A DNA stretch of 64,000 nt from Sulfuritalea sp. (lineage in GTDB: Bacteria > Pseudomonadota > Gammaproteobacteria > Burkholderiales > Rhodocyclaceae): assembly GCA_016712985.1 (NCBI GenBank), contig JADJQA010000012.1:1-64000 (forward strand). The letters run 5' to 3'. The notes beneath the pieces were generated by a model. It ran no database searches and was not told where the DNA came from. It saw only the letters and a list, made by a program, of their open reading frames with translations. Shown piece by piece: positions 1 through 8,546 of this stretch (the first letter of the stretch is position 1; every line of letters begins with the position of its first letter). A program made the translations under genes and the position numbers.

Positions 1-321
1 GAAGGTTCGCTGGCTCTGGTTCTCCTGTGCGCCCTCGGCCTCGGCGCGCTGATCGCGGGGCTGCTGTCCTCGCCGGCAGTGATCCGCGGGCAATGGACGA
101 TCGGTCGCCAGCGCAGCCGGATCGCCGACCTGGAGCGGCAGTTGGCGGCACAGGAGCAGGTCAGGCGGAATCTGGAAGCCGAACTGGCGCAACGTTCGGC
201 CCTCGACGTGACACCCGCGCCGATACCCGAAAAGCCCTACGTCGGCTTGCGCGCACTGCTGTCGGCGGCGGACGCGGGCAGAAATCCTGCGGCGGCGGCG
301 CGCGACGAGGAAAAGCCATGA
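1..321 (+). CDS. LapA-domain-like membrane protein, 3' part
   Basis: Open from the window edge to a TGA at 319-321, so the N-terminus is missing. The visible 106 residues start with a hydrophobic Leu/Ala/Gly segment (about residues 3-26) that fits a transmembrane helix, followed by a charged stretch rich in Arg, Glu and Gln (about 40-70) that looks like a short coiled coil. This helix plus coiled-coil layout is that of LapA/DUF1049 proteins, which work with LapB in lipopolysaccharide assembly at the inner membrane. No partner gene is visible in the window, so the family call rests on architecture only. Confidence 0.5.
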   Translation, partial: EGSLALVLLCALGLGALIAGLLSSPAVIRGQWTIGRQRSRIADLERQLAAQEQVRRNLEAELAQRSALDVTPAPIPEKPYVGLRALLSAADAGRNPAAAARDEEKP

Positions 322-369
322 CGCACGACTTCCATCGACACACTACAAAACCCGATGTGCCGGGTGCGG

Positions 370-1610
370 CATGAACATGCCATCGTCCTGCGCCCGAGAT
401 CAGACCCTTCGGCCGCGTTGCCGTGCTGCTGATCGGTAATGTCGATCGCCGGCGCCGAGATATGCGGGCGCTGGTTGCGCCTGCCGCGTTCCTCATCGGT
501 TACGTCCTCGCCGGGCTGCTGCTGGGGCCGTCCGTGCTGGGCTGGGTGCCGCCAAAGCGTCACCGGCGACCTGCGCCCGCTGATACTGCTCGGCCTCGGC
601 CTACTGCTGTTCGAACTCGGCAGTCGGGTCGACCTGCGCTGGCTGCGCCACAATCCCATGCTGATCGTCGCAGCGTGGTCAGCGTCCTCACCTTTACCGC
701 GACCTGTGTCTTCCTCTTTGGCTGGTTCGACCTCAGCATGGGGACGCCGCGTTGCCGTGGCCAAAATCGCCGTATCGACCAGTCCGGCGGTGGTCATGCG
801 CATTTCGTTGCCGAGAACAACGCGCGCGGACAGATGACGGAACGACTGATGCTGATTACGGCGCTCCGGCAGCCTCGCCATCCCTGCTGCTGAAATTCGG
901 CGTCGGCATGATGCATCTCGACCGCAACGCGGGGGCTGGCCTTGCAGACGGATCGGGCATCCAACCCACATCGCCTTGGGTACCCTTTATTTAGAAGCCT
1001 GCCTATGCCATGCACCTGACGCGCTTCTTCCACCTGAAGCGCGAAAGCGAGCGTTTCGCGCTGGTGATCGCTGTCGTCCTGCTCGGCACCACGGCCGCCG
1101 ACCGGCTCGGACTTTCGGTGCCGATGGCCCTGCTCTGCGGCGGCACGGATCTCTGCGTTCTCTCTCGCGGCGGCATCTCTTCCCGAGCATTTCCGGCGCT
1201 GCCGGTGCTCTGCTGGTAATCATCCTGTTTCTACGCTCACCGGCGTCGCGCTCGATCCGCGCCATGTCGTCGCCGGCGGCCTGATGTCGGTCGGCCTGCT
1301 GCTGATTCGCGGCCTGGCCAAGTATGTCGGCGCCTACGTTTCGGCCGGTTATGGCGGCCTGGTGTCGAAAAAGGCAGCCTGGCTCGGCGTGGCCCTGCTG
1401 CCGATGTCCAGCCTGGCGGTGTTGCAGGCCCACGACGTCGCCGGACTGTATGCCGACTTCGGCGACGATGTCCTCGCCATCGTGCTGGGGGCGGTATTGA
1501 TCATGGAACTGCTGGGGCCGGTGGCACCCCAGATCGCGCTGCGCCGCGCGGTGAAGCCGTGCCGAGTTCCGGCGAAAGAGAGGCTCGAGATGGCGCTCGA
1601 AAGCTACGCG
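370..1610 (+). pseudogene. CPA2-type cation/proton antiporter, multiply frameshifted
   Basis: Recognisable antiporter segments appear in order but in changing frames. They include a glycine/leucine helix ending GPSVLGWVP near 540, LILLGLGLLLFELGSRVDL near 585-640, KIAVSTSPAVVMRI near 765-800, and QMTERLMLITAL near 830-865. A longer readable C-terminal part at about 1284-1610 carries a GLMSVGLLLIRGLAKY segment. The TSPAVVxR and TERLLLxTAL motifs are typical of monovalent cation:proton antiporters of the KefB/YbaL type. At least six frame changes are needed to join them, so no functional protein can be made from the sequence as given. The next gene downstream is also frameshifted, so this end of the contig may simply be of poor quality. 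Confidence 0.6.
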
Positions 1611-1612
1611 TT

Positions 1613-2715
1613 AAGTCCTCGCGCCCGCTGTCGCTCGGCGTCGAACTCGAACTGCAGATCCTCTGACACCCACGACTATGCGCGGCGCGGTGGCGACAAC
1701 GACCTGCTGTACTGGGTCAGGGCGCAACCGGGACATCCAGGAAACATCGTGCCCGAGATCACCCAGGGCATGATTGAAATCAGCACCGGCATCCATTCCA
1801 CGCACCAGACCTGACCGCCGAACTGGGCGAAATCCGCGATTTCCTCTGCCGCGGCGGGCGCGAACTCAACCTCACCCTCGCCGGCGGCGGCACGCATGCC
1901 TTCCAGCACTGGGGCGAGACGCGCATTTTCGACAAGGAACGCTTCCACCACATTTCCGATCTTTACGGCTATCTCGCCAAGCAATTCACGATTTTCGGCC
2001 AGCATATCCACATCGGCTGTCCCTCGCCCGACGAGGCGCTGTTCCTCCTGCATTCGCTGTCGCGCTACATTCCGCACATGATCGCACTGTCCGGCGCCTC
2101 GCCATACGTACCGGACATGACACCGGCTTCGCCTCGGCGCGCCTGAATTCGGTGTTCGCCTTCCCCCTCAGCGGACGCGCGCCGATGGTCGCTACCTGGA
2201 GCGAGTTCGGCGACTACTTTGACAAGATGACCCGCACCGGCGTGGTCAAGAGCATGAAGGATTTCTACTGGGACATCCGCCCCAAACCGGAATTCGGCAC
2301 CATCGAAATCCGTGTCTGCGACACCCCGCTGACGGTCGGCCATGCCGCCGACCTGGCGGCCTACCTGCAGGCACTGTGCCGCTACCTGATGATCGAACGG
2401 CCGATCGTCCCGATCGAGGACGATTACCTCGTGTATACCTTCAACCGCTTCCAGGCCTGCCGTTTTGGTGCCGAAGGCATCCTGGTGGACCCGAAAAGCG
2501 GCGAGCACCGCTGCTTGCGCGACGATATCCTGCAGACGCTCACGCGCATCGAGCAGCATGCCATCGAGCTGGATGCCGACGCCGCCTGCGCCCGCATCAA
2601 GGCGAGGGTCGACCGGGGCGACAGCGACGCCGCCTGGTGCCGGGCCCGCTTCGCCGAACTGGGTTCGGCGGCCGAACTGATGCGGGCACAATCGATTCGC
2701 TGGCAGGAGGCGTAA
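1613..2715 (+). pseudogene. ybdK: YbdK-type carboxylate-amine ligase (GCS2 family), frameshifted
   Basis: The product resembles the glutamate-cysteine ligase type 2 family (YbdK), ATP-dependent carboxylate-amine ligases of about 370 residues; the span here fits that length. Readable blocks are SRPLSLGVELELQIL at about 1616-1665, IVPEITQGMIEISTGIHS at about 1747-1800, a long block with FGQHIHIGCPSPDEA up to about 2105, and an intact 3' part from about 2110 to the TAA at 2715 with FGTIEIRVCDTPLTV. Three single-base shifts separate them: an extra T near 1667, a lost G near 1808 and a change near 2110. The start codon cannot be fixed. An amidotransferase follows a few bases downstream. If the shifts are sequencing errors, the gene is intact. 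Confidence 0.75.
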
Positions 2716-2721
2716 GCGCAG

Positions 2722-3519
2722 GTGAGTCGGTCACTGCGCATCGGGCTATCGCCCCGGCTGATGCACCAGGTACCTGCCGAACTCGGCTTTCGCAACAAGA
2801 AGCTGCAGTACCTCGAACAATCGATCGCACACTGGGTGATGGCCCACGGCGCGCTGGCCTTCATGCTGCCGACCCTGGTCGAGCACGGCGAAGTGGAACG
2901 ACGGGCGATCCGCGTCAGCGACTATGTGCGCGAACTCGACGGGCTCATCCTGCAGGGTGGCGCGGACGTCGCCCCGGCCTCATACGGCGGCGAGGCCTTG
3001 CGCCCGGAATGGTGCGGCGACCGGGTGCGCGATCTTTACGAAATCGAATTGTTCTGGGAGTTCATGATCCAGGGCAAGCCGGTGCTCGGCATCTGCCGCG
3101 GCTGCCAGTTGATCAATGTCGCCCTCGGCGGCACGCTCTGGCAGGACCTGCCGAGCCAGGCCGAGACCTCCATCGACCACAATGACCCTGTGCGCTATGA
3201 CCAACTGACGCATGCGATCGAATTTGAGCCCGGAGCCAGTTTGCGCACGATCTACGGGGGTTTGAACGGTGGAATCGTGACCAGCATCCACCACCAGGCC
3301 GTGCGCGACCTGGGCAAGGATCTGGCGGTCGAAGCCCGCTCGGCAGGCGACGGCGTCATCGAGGCGATCCGCTGGCGCGGCGCGGGCTTCGTGCTCGGCG
3401 TGCAGTGGCATCCGGAGTTCCATTCGCCGCAGGACGCCCGCCTGCTGCCGCGCGAGCCCCTCATCGAAGCCTTCTTGAGGGCAGCAGCAGTGTGCAAAGA
3501 AGAAGCCCATACCGCCTGA
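2722..3519 (+). CDS. Class I glutamine amidotransferase-like gamma-glutamyl hydrolase (PuuD-like)
   Basis: A 265-residue intact protein starting with GTG seven bases after the ybdK stop. It has the class I glutamine amidotransferase triad: nucleophile Cys125 in GICRGCQ, His230 and Glu232 in QWHPEF. LDGLILQGGADVAP near residue 75 is typical of the gamma-glutamyl-GABA hydrolase branch (PuuD), which cleaves gamma-glutamyl amides in the cytoplasm. Sitting directly after a YbdK-type ligase suggests a ligase/hydrolase pair acting on gamma-glutamyl or related amides. The substrate is not shown by the sequence. Confidence 0.85.
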   Translation: MSRSLRIGLSPRLMHQVPAELGFRNKKLQYLEQSIAHWVMAHGALAFMLPTLVEHGEVERRAIRVSDYVRELDGLILQGGADVAPASYGGEALRPEWCGDRVRDLYEIELFWEFMIQGKPVLGICRGCQLINVALGGTLWQDLPSQAETSIDHNDPVRYDQLTHAIEFEPGASLRTIYGGLNGGIVTSIHHQAVRDLGKDLAVEARSAGDGVIEAIRWRGAGFVLGVQWHPEFHSPQDARLLPREPLIEAFLRAAAVCKEEAHTA

Positions 3520-3736
3520 AGTGCCCATTCCGGGCTACAGACACGAGTCTCCCCCTGACGAGCGTCGACCAATCTTGGTTTCGCACCTGTGAGCACCTAA
3601 CCCGGACGAGCCGGAACCAAACAGGCGGTTGTCGAATTTGAGGCCCCAAGAAAGACTCGGTTGTGCGAGCAATTTTGGACGATCCACCTATTCACGTCCG
3701 CTCTATCTATTCCTGCGTATGCAGGTTGAATTAATA

Positions 3737-3752
3737 GAACCCTTGTGGGTTC
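3737..3752 (-). terminator. Weak hairpin after abiEii
   Basis: A 6-bp stem GAACCC/GGGTTC with a 4-nt loop lies 31 bases beyond the abiEii stop on the minus strand. It is followed by an A/T-rich stretch without a clean U-run, so it is at best a weak terminator. Confidence 0.3.
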
Positions 3753-3782
3753 AGTCCATAGAGGCAACTTCATGGTAGCCGA

Positions 3783-4624
3783 TTAGCCATCGGCCTTCGG
3801 CAAGTCGGCGGCGCGAACAGCACGCAGCACTTCCCGAAAGACATCATCGAACGGTGGCAGATGGTTCATCTGGTGCGCGAGACGGGCGGCCCAGAGCCGC
3901 CGTAGACGATCTTCCTTGGCGGCGATTGCCTGCTCCATGCCTGCAATGACGCGTTGCCGCAATGCCAACTTGGCATCGAGTTCGGTACGCATCTCCGCAA
4001 CGCGCATGTTGGTGGAGCCGAACAGATACCAGAGGTCATACAAGTCACGTGGCTCGTTGCGTGCCCGATCGCTCAAGGCCAGCAGCTTTTCAATCGCGAT
4101 CTCCTCGATGGCGTGACCTTTACGGTCGGCCCTTCGGGTAAGTCATTAAAGCTGTCGTAGGTGCGCTGAATCGGGCTGTCTTGCAGAGCGAAGCACAGGA
4201 CTTCGTTAATCGTGATGTCGACCTTTACGTCGTTCGCGGCGGGCAGCGGCCCCTGATAGCGCAGGTAGAAGGTGTGGCTGTTCTGGTGGCCGTGGCGGTC
4301 TTCGCGATCGAACGCGATTTGGAGGCCGCTGGCGGCTTCGACGGTCGCGAAGATTTCGTTCAGCCCCGCCAGGACCTTTTCGAGGGTGATCGGACGGGTC
4401 AAGGTGAAATCCAGGTCTTCCGAAAACCGGTAGTCCTCGAACCAGCAGCGTCGCAGGGCCGTACCACCTTTGAAGGCCAGCACCTCGCGTAACGGATGGT
4501 CGGCCAGACCTGTCAGGAACCGGGCCAGCACGTAGTCGCGTTCGATGACTGCCTCGGGGATGCGGCGCCCGCCAGCGGTCATCAGCGTGTTCGAGATCAG
4601 GGAAATGTTGCGTTGGGGAATCAT
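3783..4624 (-). pseudogene. abiEii: AbiEii-type nucleotidyltransferase toxin, single frameshift
   Basis: The first part (4624 down to about 4115) carries the nucleotidyltransferase signature of AbiEii toxins: KGGTALRR followed by FSEDLDFTL, the DNA-polymerase-beta-type motif that binds Mg2+ and NTP. The reading frame then breaks at VKVTP near 4113. The continuation in another frame (EEIAIEKLLALSDRARN to the stop at 3783) is the conserved C-terminal part, so one base is missing. The ATG at 4624 overlaps the TGA of abiEi (TGATG), the usual coupling in these operons. AbiEii acts in a type IV toxin-antitoxin system linked to phage abortive infection. As written the toxin would stop early. An upstream in-frame start would extend it but lacks support. 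Confidence 0.8.
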
Positions 4625-5232
4625 CAGCCAAGCCTCACGGCATTCAGTTCTTCGGGAGTCACGTTGAGCTGAAGCCGCCAACGTGAGAGGAATGCTCCCT
4701 CGGCGGGGAGCAGTGGATCAAGGCGCTGGTAAGTTGCCGTCAGCATTCCGCGCAATGGTTCCAGCACCGGAGCATCGGCCAAGCCGTAGTGTTCCAGCAG
4801 GTAGCCGAGGCGGCGCACGACGGCACCGATGCCGAGGCGTCGTGCGTAGTCCACCAGGCGTTCAACTTTCAGTACGTCCCGCTTCATCCACAAGCCCTTG
4901 GCGACTTCGGTGATACCACCGGCAAATGCCGGGTGTCGGAGACCATCGATGATCGTGCGCTCCATGTCGCTGATCATCACGAAGCGCTCCTTGTCGACCC
5001 AGTGGCCGAGTTCGAAAGGCACGAGGTTGTACAAGCCTGGCTTCAGTCGGGTGACCAAGCCTCGCCGCTGGGCCTTGTGCACAAGATTGCGGGCCGATGC
5101 CGCCGACAGGCCGGTGATCGATCCCACATCCGCCAAGGTAAACGTAGACCGGCGCAACTCATTCAGCTCAGTGAAAAGCTGCGCTGCCCGCGGGCCTAGT
5201 GTCTTCGTTTGCAAGTGATATTTTGTGCTCAA
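4624..5232 (-). CDS. abiEi: AbiEi-type antitoxin with an internal in-frame deletion
   Basis: This is the transcription-repressing antitoxin of an AbiE type IV toxin-antitoxin pair. The N-terminal winged-helix part is present (LADVGSITGLSAASARNLV, about residues 34-52), and so is the conserved C-terminal block SDMERTIIDGLRHP and ITEVAKGLWMKRD. The protein has only 202 residues. Family members I know of are around 260-270 and carry a middle section between PFELG and HWVDK that includes a YYLSHASAM-like motif. Here these two motifs are adjacent (about residues 72-79), so roughly 65 residues appear to be missing without a frameshift. With the toxin also broken, the pair is probably in decay. The repeated sites upstream are its likely operators. 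Confidence 0.8.
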   Translation of the reverse strand: MSTKYHLQTKTLGPRAAQLFTELNELRRSTFTLADVGSITGLSAASARNLVHKAQRRGLVTRLKPGLYNLVPFELGHWVDKERFVMISDMERTIIDGLRHPAFAGGITEVAKGLWMKRDVLKVERLVDYARRLGIGAVVRRLGYLLEHYGLADAPVLEPLRGMLTATYQRLDPLLPAEGAFLSRWRLQLNVTPEELNAVRLG

Positions 5233-5260
5233 TTGGCGTCCCTAAAAGAAACGTACTGCG

Positions 5261-5336
5261 CGTGAAATATAACATTAACGATACTTAGCGGCAAGTTTGT
5301 CTCTCATTGGGAGACAAATTAATCGTGAAATATAAC
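5261..5336 (-). promoter_or_regulatory. abiE promoter with direct and inverted repeats
   Basis: Reading the minus strand, TTGCCG (5294-5289) and TATATT (5271-5266) are separated by exactly 17 bases, a good sigma-70 promoter for abiEi. The sequence CGTGAAATATAAC occurs twice, at 5261-5273 (overlapping the -10 box) and at 5324-5336. Between them a perfect 8-bp inverted repeat, TTTGTCTC (5296-5303) and GAGACAAA (5311-5318), lies just upstream of the -35. AbiEi proteins are known to repress their own promoter through repeated sites, so these are candidate operators. Confidence 0.6.
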
Positions 5337-5548
5337 TTTACCATTTCCGATCTGGCGGGCTGCGGCATAGTGCGGCGGTGTGCCGTCGAGCGGATCACGC
5401 CAAGCAGGGGACGCTGGTCAGTTTTAAGCGCGCGCCGACAATCCAGGATTGGGCGACATCAGTAGCTCGAAAGTCGGCGCTGGTGAGGCGGCGGCGACTT
5501 GGCAACCGATCCATGTATTGATAGTCAAATTGATAGTCGAGAATGCTA

Positions 5549-5582
5549 TAAAAACAAAAAAGCCCACAGAATCATGGGCTTA
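5549..5582 (-). terminator. Rho-independent terminator after tRNA-Ser
   Basis: On the minus strand a 7-bp stem AAGCCCA/TGGGCTT (5560-5566 with 5575-5581) is followed by a T-rich run (TTTTTTGTTTTT), placed 12 bases after the tRNA-Ser CCA end. Confidence 0.8.
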
Positions 5583-5593
5583 GATGTTGTAAC

Positions 5594-5686
5594 TGGCGGA
5601 GACGCAGGGATTCGAACCCTGGATCCAGGTTTTGCCCAGATGCGCCCTTAGCAGGGGCGTGCCTTCGACCACTCGGCCACGTCTCC
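5594..5686 (-). tRNA. serX: tRNA-Ser (GCT)
   Basis: A 93-nt class II tRNA on the minus strand with an encoded CCA end. It starts GGAGACG and closes with CGTCTCCG. The anticodon loop reads CTGCTAA (anticodon GCT), there is a long variable arm, and the T arm contains GGTTCGAATCC. A terminator follows. Confidence 0.95.
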
Positions 5687-5801
5687 GAACGCGGCGCTAC
5701 GCATGAAGCGTGCAGCCGGATTGCAGGGAGCGGAGTATACCCGAATCGATCCGCGCTGTTGGCAAACGCGTCAAGGGTCGAAGTGCCTTCGGAGTGCTTG
5801 G

Positions 5802-6467
5802 TCAGCAGCGCAGGCTGATCTGCGGCCAGCCGCGCCGGGTGGCAACTTGCGCCAGCGTCGGGTCGGCATCGACCGCCACCGGATGCGTAACTTTCTCCAG
5901 CAGCGGCAGGTCATTCAACGAATCGCTGTAGAACCAGCTCTGCTCGAAGCTGCCCAGCCACAGGCCGAGCGATTCGAGCCAGGCTTCGACACGGACGATC
6001 TTGCCTTCGCGAAACGACGGTATGCCGCGCGGCTGGCCGGTAAAGCGGCCATTCTCCTGGGCGGGGATCGTGGCGATCAGGTGCGGGATATTGAACTCCC
6101 GCGGCATCTGACCGGTGACGTAGCTGTTGGTCGCGGTGACGATGGCAAGCAGGTCGCCGGCGTCGGCGTGCCTTGCCACCAGCGCGCGCGCGGCGGGACT
6201 GATCAGCGGCCGGATGCGCGTATCGACGAACTCCTGGCGCCAGGCGTCCAGCTCGATGCGCGAATGGCGCGCCAGGGGCGCGAGCTGGAAATCGAGAAAG
6301 GCGCCGATGTCCAGCGTGCCGGCCCTGTACTGCTCGTAGAACTCTTGGTTCTTTGCTTCATGCAGTTCGCGGTCAAGTACGCCCTTGCCGATGAGGAATT
6401 GCGCCCATTCGAAATCCGAATCCCCGGCAAGCAACGTGTTGTCGAGATCAAACAGGGCGAGGTTCAT
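5802..6467 (-). CDS. HAD-IB family phosphatase (SerB-like)
   Basis: A 221-residue soluble protein. It starts with the HAD motif I ALFDLDNTLL (nucleophile Asp7, acid/base Asp9). Motif II Thr lies in LLAIVTATNSYV (near 110) and the motif IV acidic site in FYSDSLNDLPLL (near 185). The order and spacing fit the HAD-IB branch that includes phosphoserine phosphatase-like enzymes. The ATG overlaps the 3' end of hda by 4 bases, so the two genes are co-transcribed; this pair is common in Betaproteobacteria. The actual phosphoester substrate is not evident. Confidence 0.85.
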   Translation of the reverse strand: MNLALFDLDNTLLAGDSDFEWAQFLIGKGVLDRELHEAKNQEFYEQYRAGTLDIGAFLDFQLAPLARHSRIELDAWRQEFVDTRIRPLISPAARALVARHADAGDLLAIVTATNSYVTGQMPREFNIPHLIATIPAQENGRFTGQPRGIPSFREGKIVRVEAWLESLGLWLGSFEQSWFYSDSLNDLPLLEKVTHPVAVDADPTLAQVATRRGWPQISLRC

Positions 6468-7171
6468 GGCGGGTCGAGATCCTTGTCGAGAGCCAGCGAG
6501 GTTTGCATCAGTTCGCGCAGAAGGGGCACGGTGGGCGGGCGCTTTTGTTCCAGTGAGGCGCGATCCAGGCTGTCGAGCAAGGCCATCAGCGAGGAAAGGT
6601 CGCGGCGACCGTGGCGCAACAGGTACTGCAACACGGAGGAATCGATCAGCATGCCGCGCTCGAGCGCATGGCGCAGAAGTGCGCTGGCTTTCTGTTCCTC
6701 GGACAGCGACTGGATTTCGTAGATCAGGGTCTGGCCGATGCGGGTGCGCAGGTCTTCGCGAAGCTCCAGCCGCAGCGGCGGCTCGGTGCCGGCAAGCAGC
6801 AGGGCCAGGCCGAGAAAGCGTGCGGCGTTGAAGGCGCGAAATAACGCGACCTGGGCCTCGGCCGCGAGTTGTTGCACGTCGTCAATCACCAAAAGGGAGC
6901 CGGGGGAGAGGGTCAGTTCGGCGCCGGTCTCGGCGCCGCGCAGCGTTACCACGGGCCGCTTGCGGCGCGCGAGCTCCGCGGTTGCCGCGAGCAGATGGCT
7001 CTTGCCGCAAGCTTGCGGCCCCCACAGGTACAGAGCCTCGAAACTGCGTGCGTCGCCGAGGCTGCGCAGGCGCTGTACCAGTTCGCTGTTGGCGGCGATG
7101 ACGAAGTTGTTTAGCGTCGGCGGCTGCTCGGGCCTGAGATCAAGCAACATCTGTCGTGGCGCGGCGATCAC
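6464..7171 (-). CDS. hda: Hda, DnaA regulatory inactivator
   Basis: A 235-residue AAA+ protein homologous to the ATPase domain of DnaA. Hda, bound to the DNA-loaded sliding clamp, stimulates ATP hydrolysis on DnaA and so prevents re-initiation of replication. The N-terminal QMLLDL matches the clamp-binding QxxLxL motif. A Walker A-like GPQACGKS lies at residues 51-58 and a Walker B-like LLVIDDVQ near 93-100. The chosen start gives MIAAPRQMLLDL; starting at the internal ATG would remove the clamp motif Gln. It forms a unit with the HAD gene downstream. Confidence 0.9.
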   Translation of the reverse strand: MIAAPRQMLLDLRPEQPPTLNNFVIAANSELVQRLRSLGDARSFEALYLWGPQACGKSHLLAATAELARRKRPVVTLRGAETGAELTLSPGSLLVIDDVQQLAAEAQVALFRAFNAARFLGLALLLAGTEPPLRLELREDLRTRIGQTLIYEIQSLSEEQKASALLRHALERGMLIDSSVLQYLLRHGRRDLSSLMALLDSLDRASLEQKRPPTVPLLRELMQTSLALDKDLDPP

Positions 7172-7366
7172 CTATAGACCCCGATAACAGTGGCTGGCCA
7201 GGTACAGCCCGCGCAGTCCGACCCGCTGCGCCGCAGAAGCCGGCAGCGTGCCAAGCATGCCGAAGAAGCAGAAGGTCTGGCCGAAGGCCATCAGGGCGAA
7301 GATTACCGCCAGTCGGTGCGGGCCGATGCGTTCGCTGCGGCTGATGTCGAGAGTCGAGGTCATTTC
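7172..7366 (-). pseudogene. AI-2E family transporter stub (C-terminal end only)
   Basis: A 64-codon open frame between hda and purM. It reads a short hydrophilic start, then RLAVIFALMAFGQTFCFFG and a tail ending YLASHCYRGL. The middle and end closely resemble the C-terminus of AI-2E family permeases, which are about 350 residues and usually sit in this position upstream of hda. The start-like MTSTLDISRSER joined to the extreme C-terminus suggests an internal deletion of roughly 290 codons. It is not expected to function. The remaining sequence overlaps the presumed purM promoter region. Confidence 0.6.
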
Positions 7367-7472
7367 CGGTAAGATTTGCGCCTTCGCGGGGTTTGGCAGC
7401 ACGATTATCGCCCATCCGGCGGCGAATCGCGCTCCGCTCACTGATTCCGCCGGCGTCGCCAAGGACTTCAAC

Positions 7473-8522
7473 TTGACTGCTTTCACCTCTGCCCCATCCC
7501 CGCTCACCTACCGCGATGCCGGCGTCGATATCGATGCCGGCGATGCCTTGGTCGAGCGCATCAAGCCTGCTGCCAAACGCACCATGCGCCCCGAGGTGCT
7601 GGCCGGTATCGGCGGCTTCGGCGCGCTGTTCCAGATTTCGAAGAAGTATCGCGAACCGGTGCTGGTCTCCGGCACGGATGGGGTCGGCACCAAGCTCAAA
7701 CTCGCGTTTCAGTGGAACCGTCACGACACGGTGGGCCAGGACCTGGTGGCCATGAGCGTCAACGATATCCTGGTGCAGGGCGCCGAGCCGCTGTTCTTTC
7801 TGGATTACTTCGCCTGTGGCCGACTGGACGTGAACACGGCAGCCACGGTGATCGAAGGCATCGCCAGGGGTTGCGAACTCGCGGGCTGCGCGCTGATCGG
7901 CGGCGAAACGGCGGAAATGCCCGGCATGTACCCGGATGGCGAATACGACCTGGCCGGCTTTGCCGTTGGCGCGGTGGAGAAGTCCGCGATCGTCGACGGC
8001 AGATCGATCCAGTCGGGTGACGTGGTGCTCGGCCTCGAATCCTCCGGCGCGCACTCCAACGGCTATTCGCTGATCCGGCAGATTCTCGAGCGCGCCGGGC
8101 CCGACCTGAAGATGGACATGGGCGGCGTGGCGCTGGTCGATGCGGTGATCGCGCCGACCCGCATCTACGTCAAGCCCCTGCTGGCGCTGATTCAGTCCGT
8201 GCATGTGAAGGGCATGGCGCACATAACGGGCGGCGGCCTCACCGAGAACATTCCGCGAGTGCTTGGCAATCATCTGACGGCGATCATCGAGCGCAGGAAC
8301 TGGGCGCTGCCGCCGCTGTTCCAATGGTTGCAGACGCAAGGCCAGGTTGCCGACGCCGAAATGCATCGGGTCTTCAACTGCGGTATCGGCATGGTGGTGA
8401 TCGTTGCCGAGGCCGATGCCGGCGTGGCGATGCAACTGCTCGCCGCGGCAGGCGAGAAGGTCCATCACATCGGACGCATCGAGGCGCGCGGCGCCGGACA
8501 GGCGCAGACGGTAGTGCGCTGA
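7473..8522 (+). CDS. purM: Phosphoribosylformylglycinamidine cyclo-ligase
   Basis: PurM (AIR synthetase) closes the imidazole ring in purine synthesis, converting FGAM and ATP to AIR. The frame is open further upstream, but family homology begins near LTYRDAGVDIDAGDALVERI. The TTG at 7473 gives 349 residues, the normal length. Characteristic motifs are LVSGTDGVGTKLKLA (about 64-78), DYFACGRLDV (about 110), GGETAEMPGMY (about 147-157) and HITGGGLTENIPR (about 250). It is transcribed away from the transporter stub and hda. A GTG/ATG start with good spacing is not available, so the TTG start is inferred from length. Confidence 0.95.
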   Translation: MTAFTSAPSPLTYRDAGVDIDAGDALVERIKPAAKRTMRPEVLAGIGGFGALFQISKKYREPVLVSGTDGVGTKLKLAFQWNRHDTVGQDLVAMSVNDILVQGAEPLFFLDYFACGRLDVNTAATVIEGIARGCELAGCALIGGETAEMPGMYPDGEYDLAGFAVGAVEKSAIVDGRSIQSGDVVLGLESSGAHSNGYSLIRQILERAGPDLKMDMGGVALVDAVIAPTRIYVKPLLALIQSVHVKGMAHITGGGLTENIPRVLGNHLTAIIERRNWALPPLFQWLQTQGQVADAEMHRVFNCGIGMVVIVAEADAGVAMQLLAAAGEKVHHIGRIEARGAGQAQTVVR

Positions 8523-8546
8523 TGCGCCGGCGTGCCAGCGCCGACA

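Noticed and set aside
5733..5738. TATACT as the -10 box of tRNA-Ser
   Set aside because: The best -35 candidates are 20 or more bases away, so I could not place the promoter with confidence.
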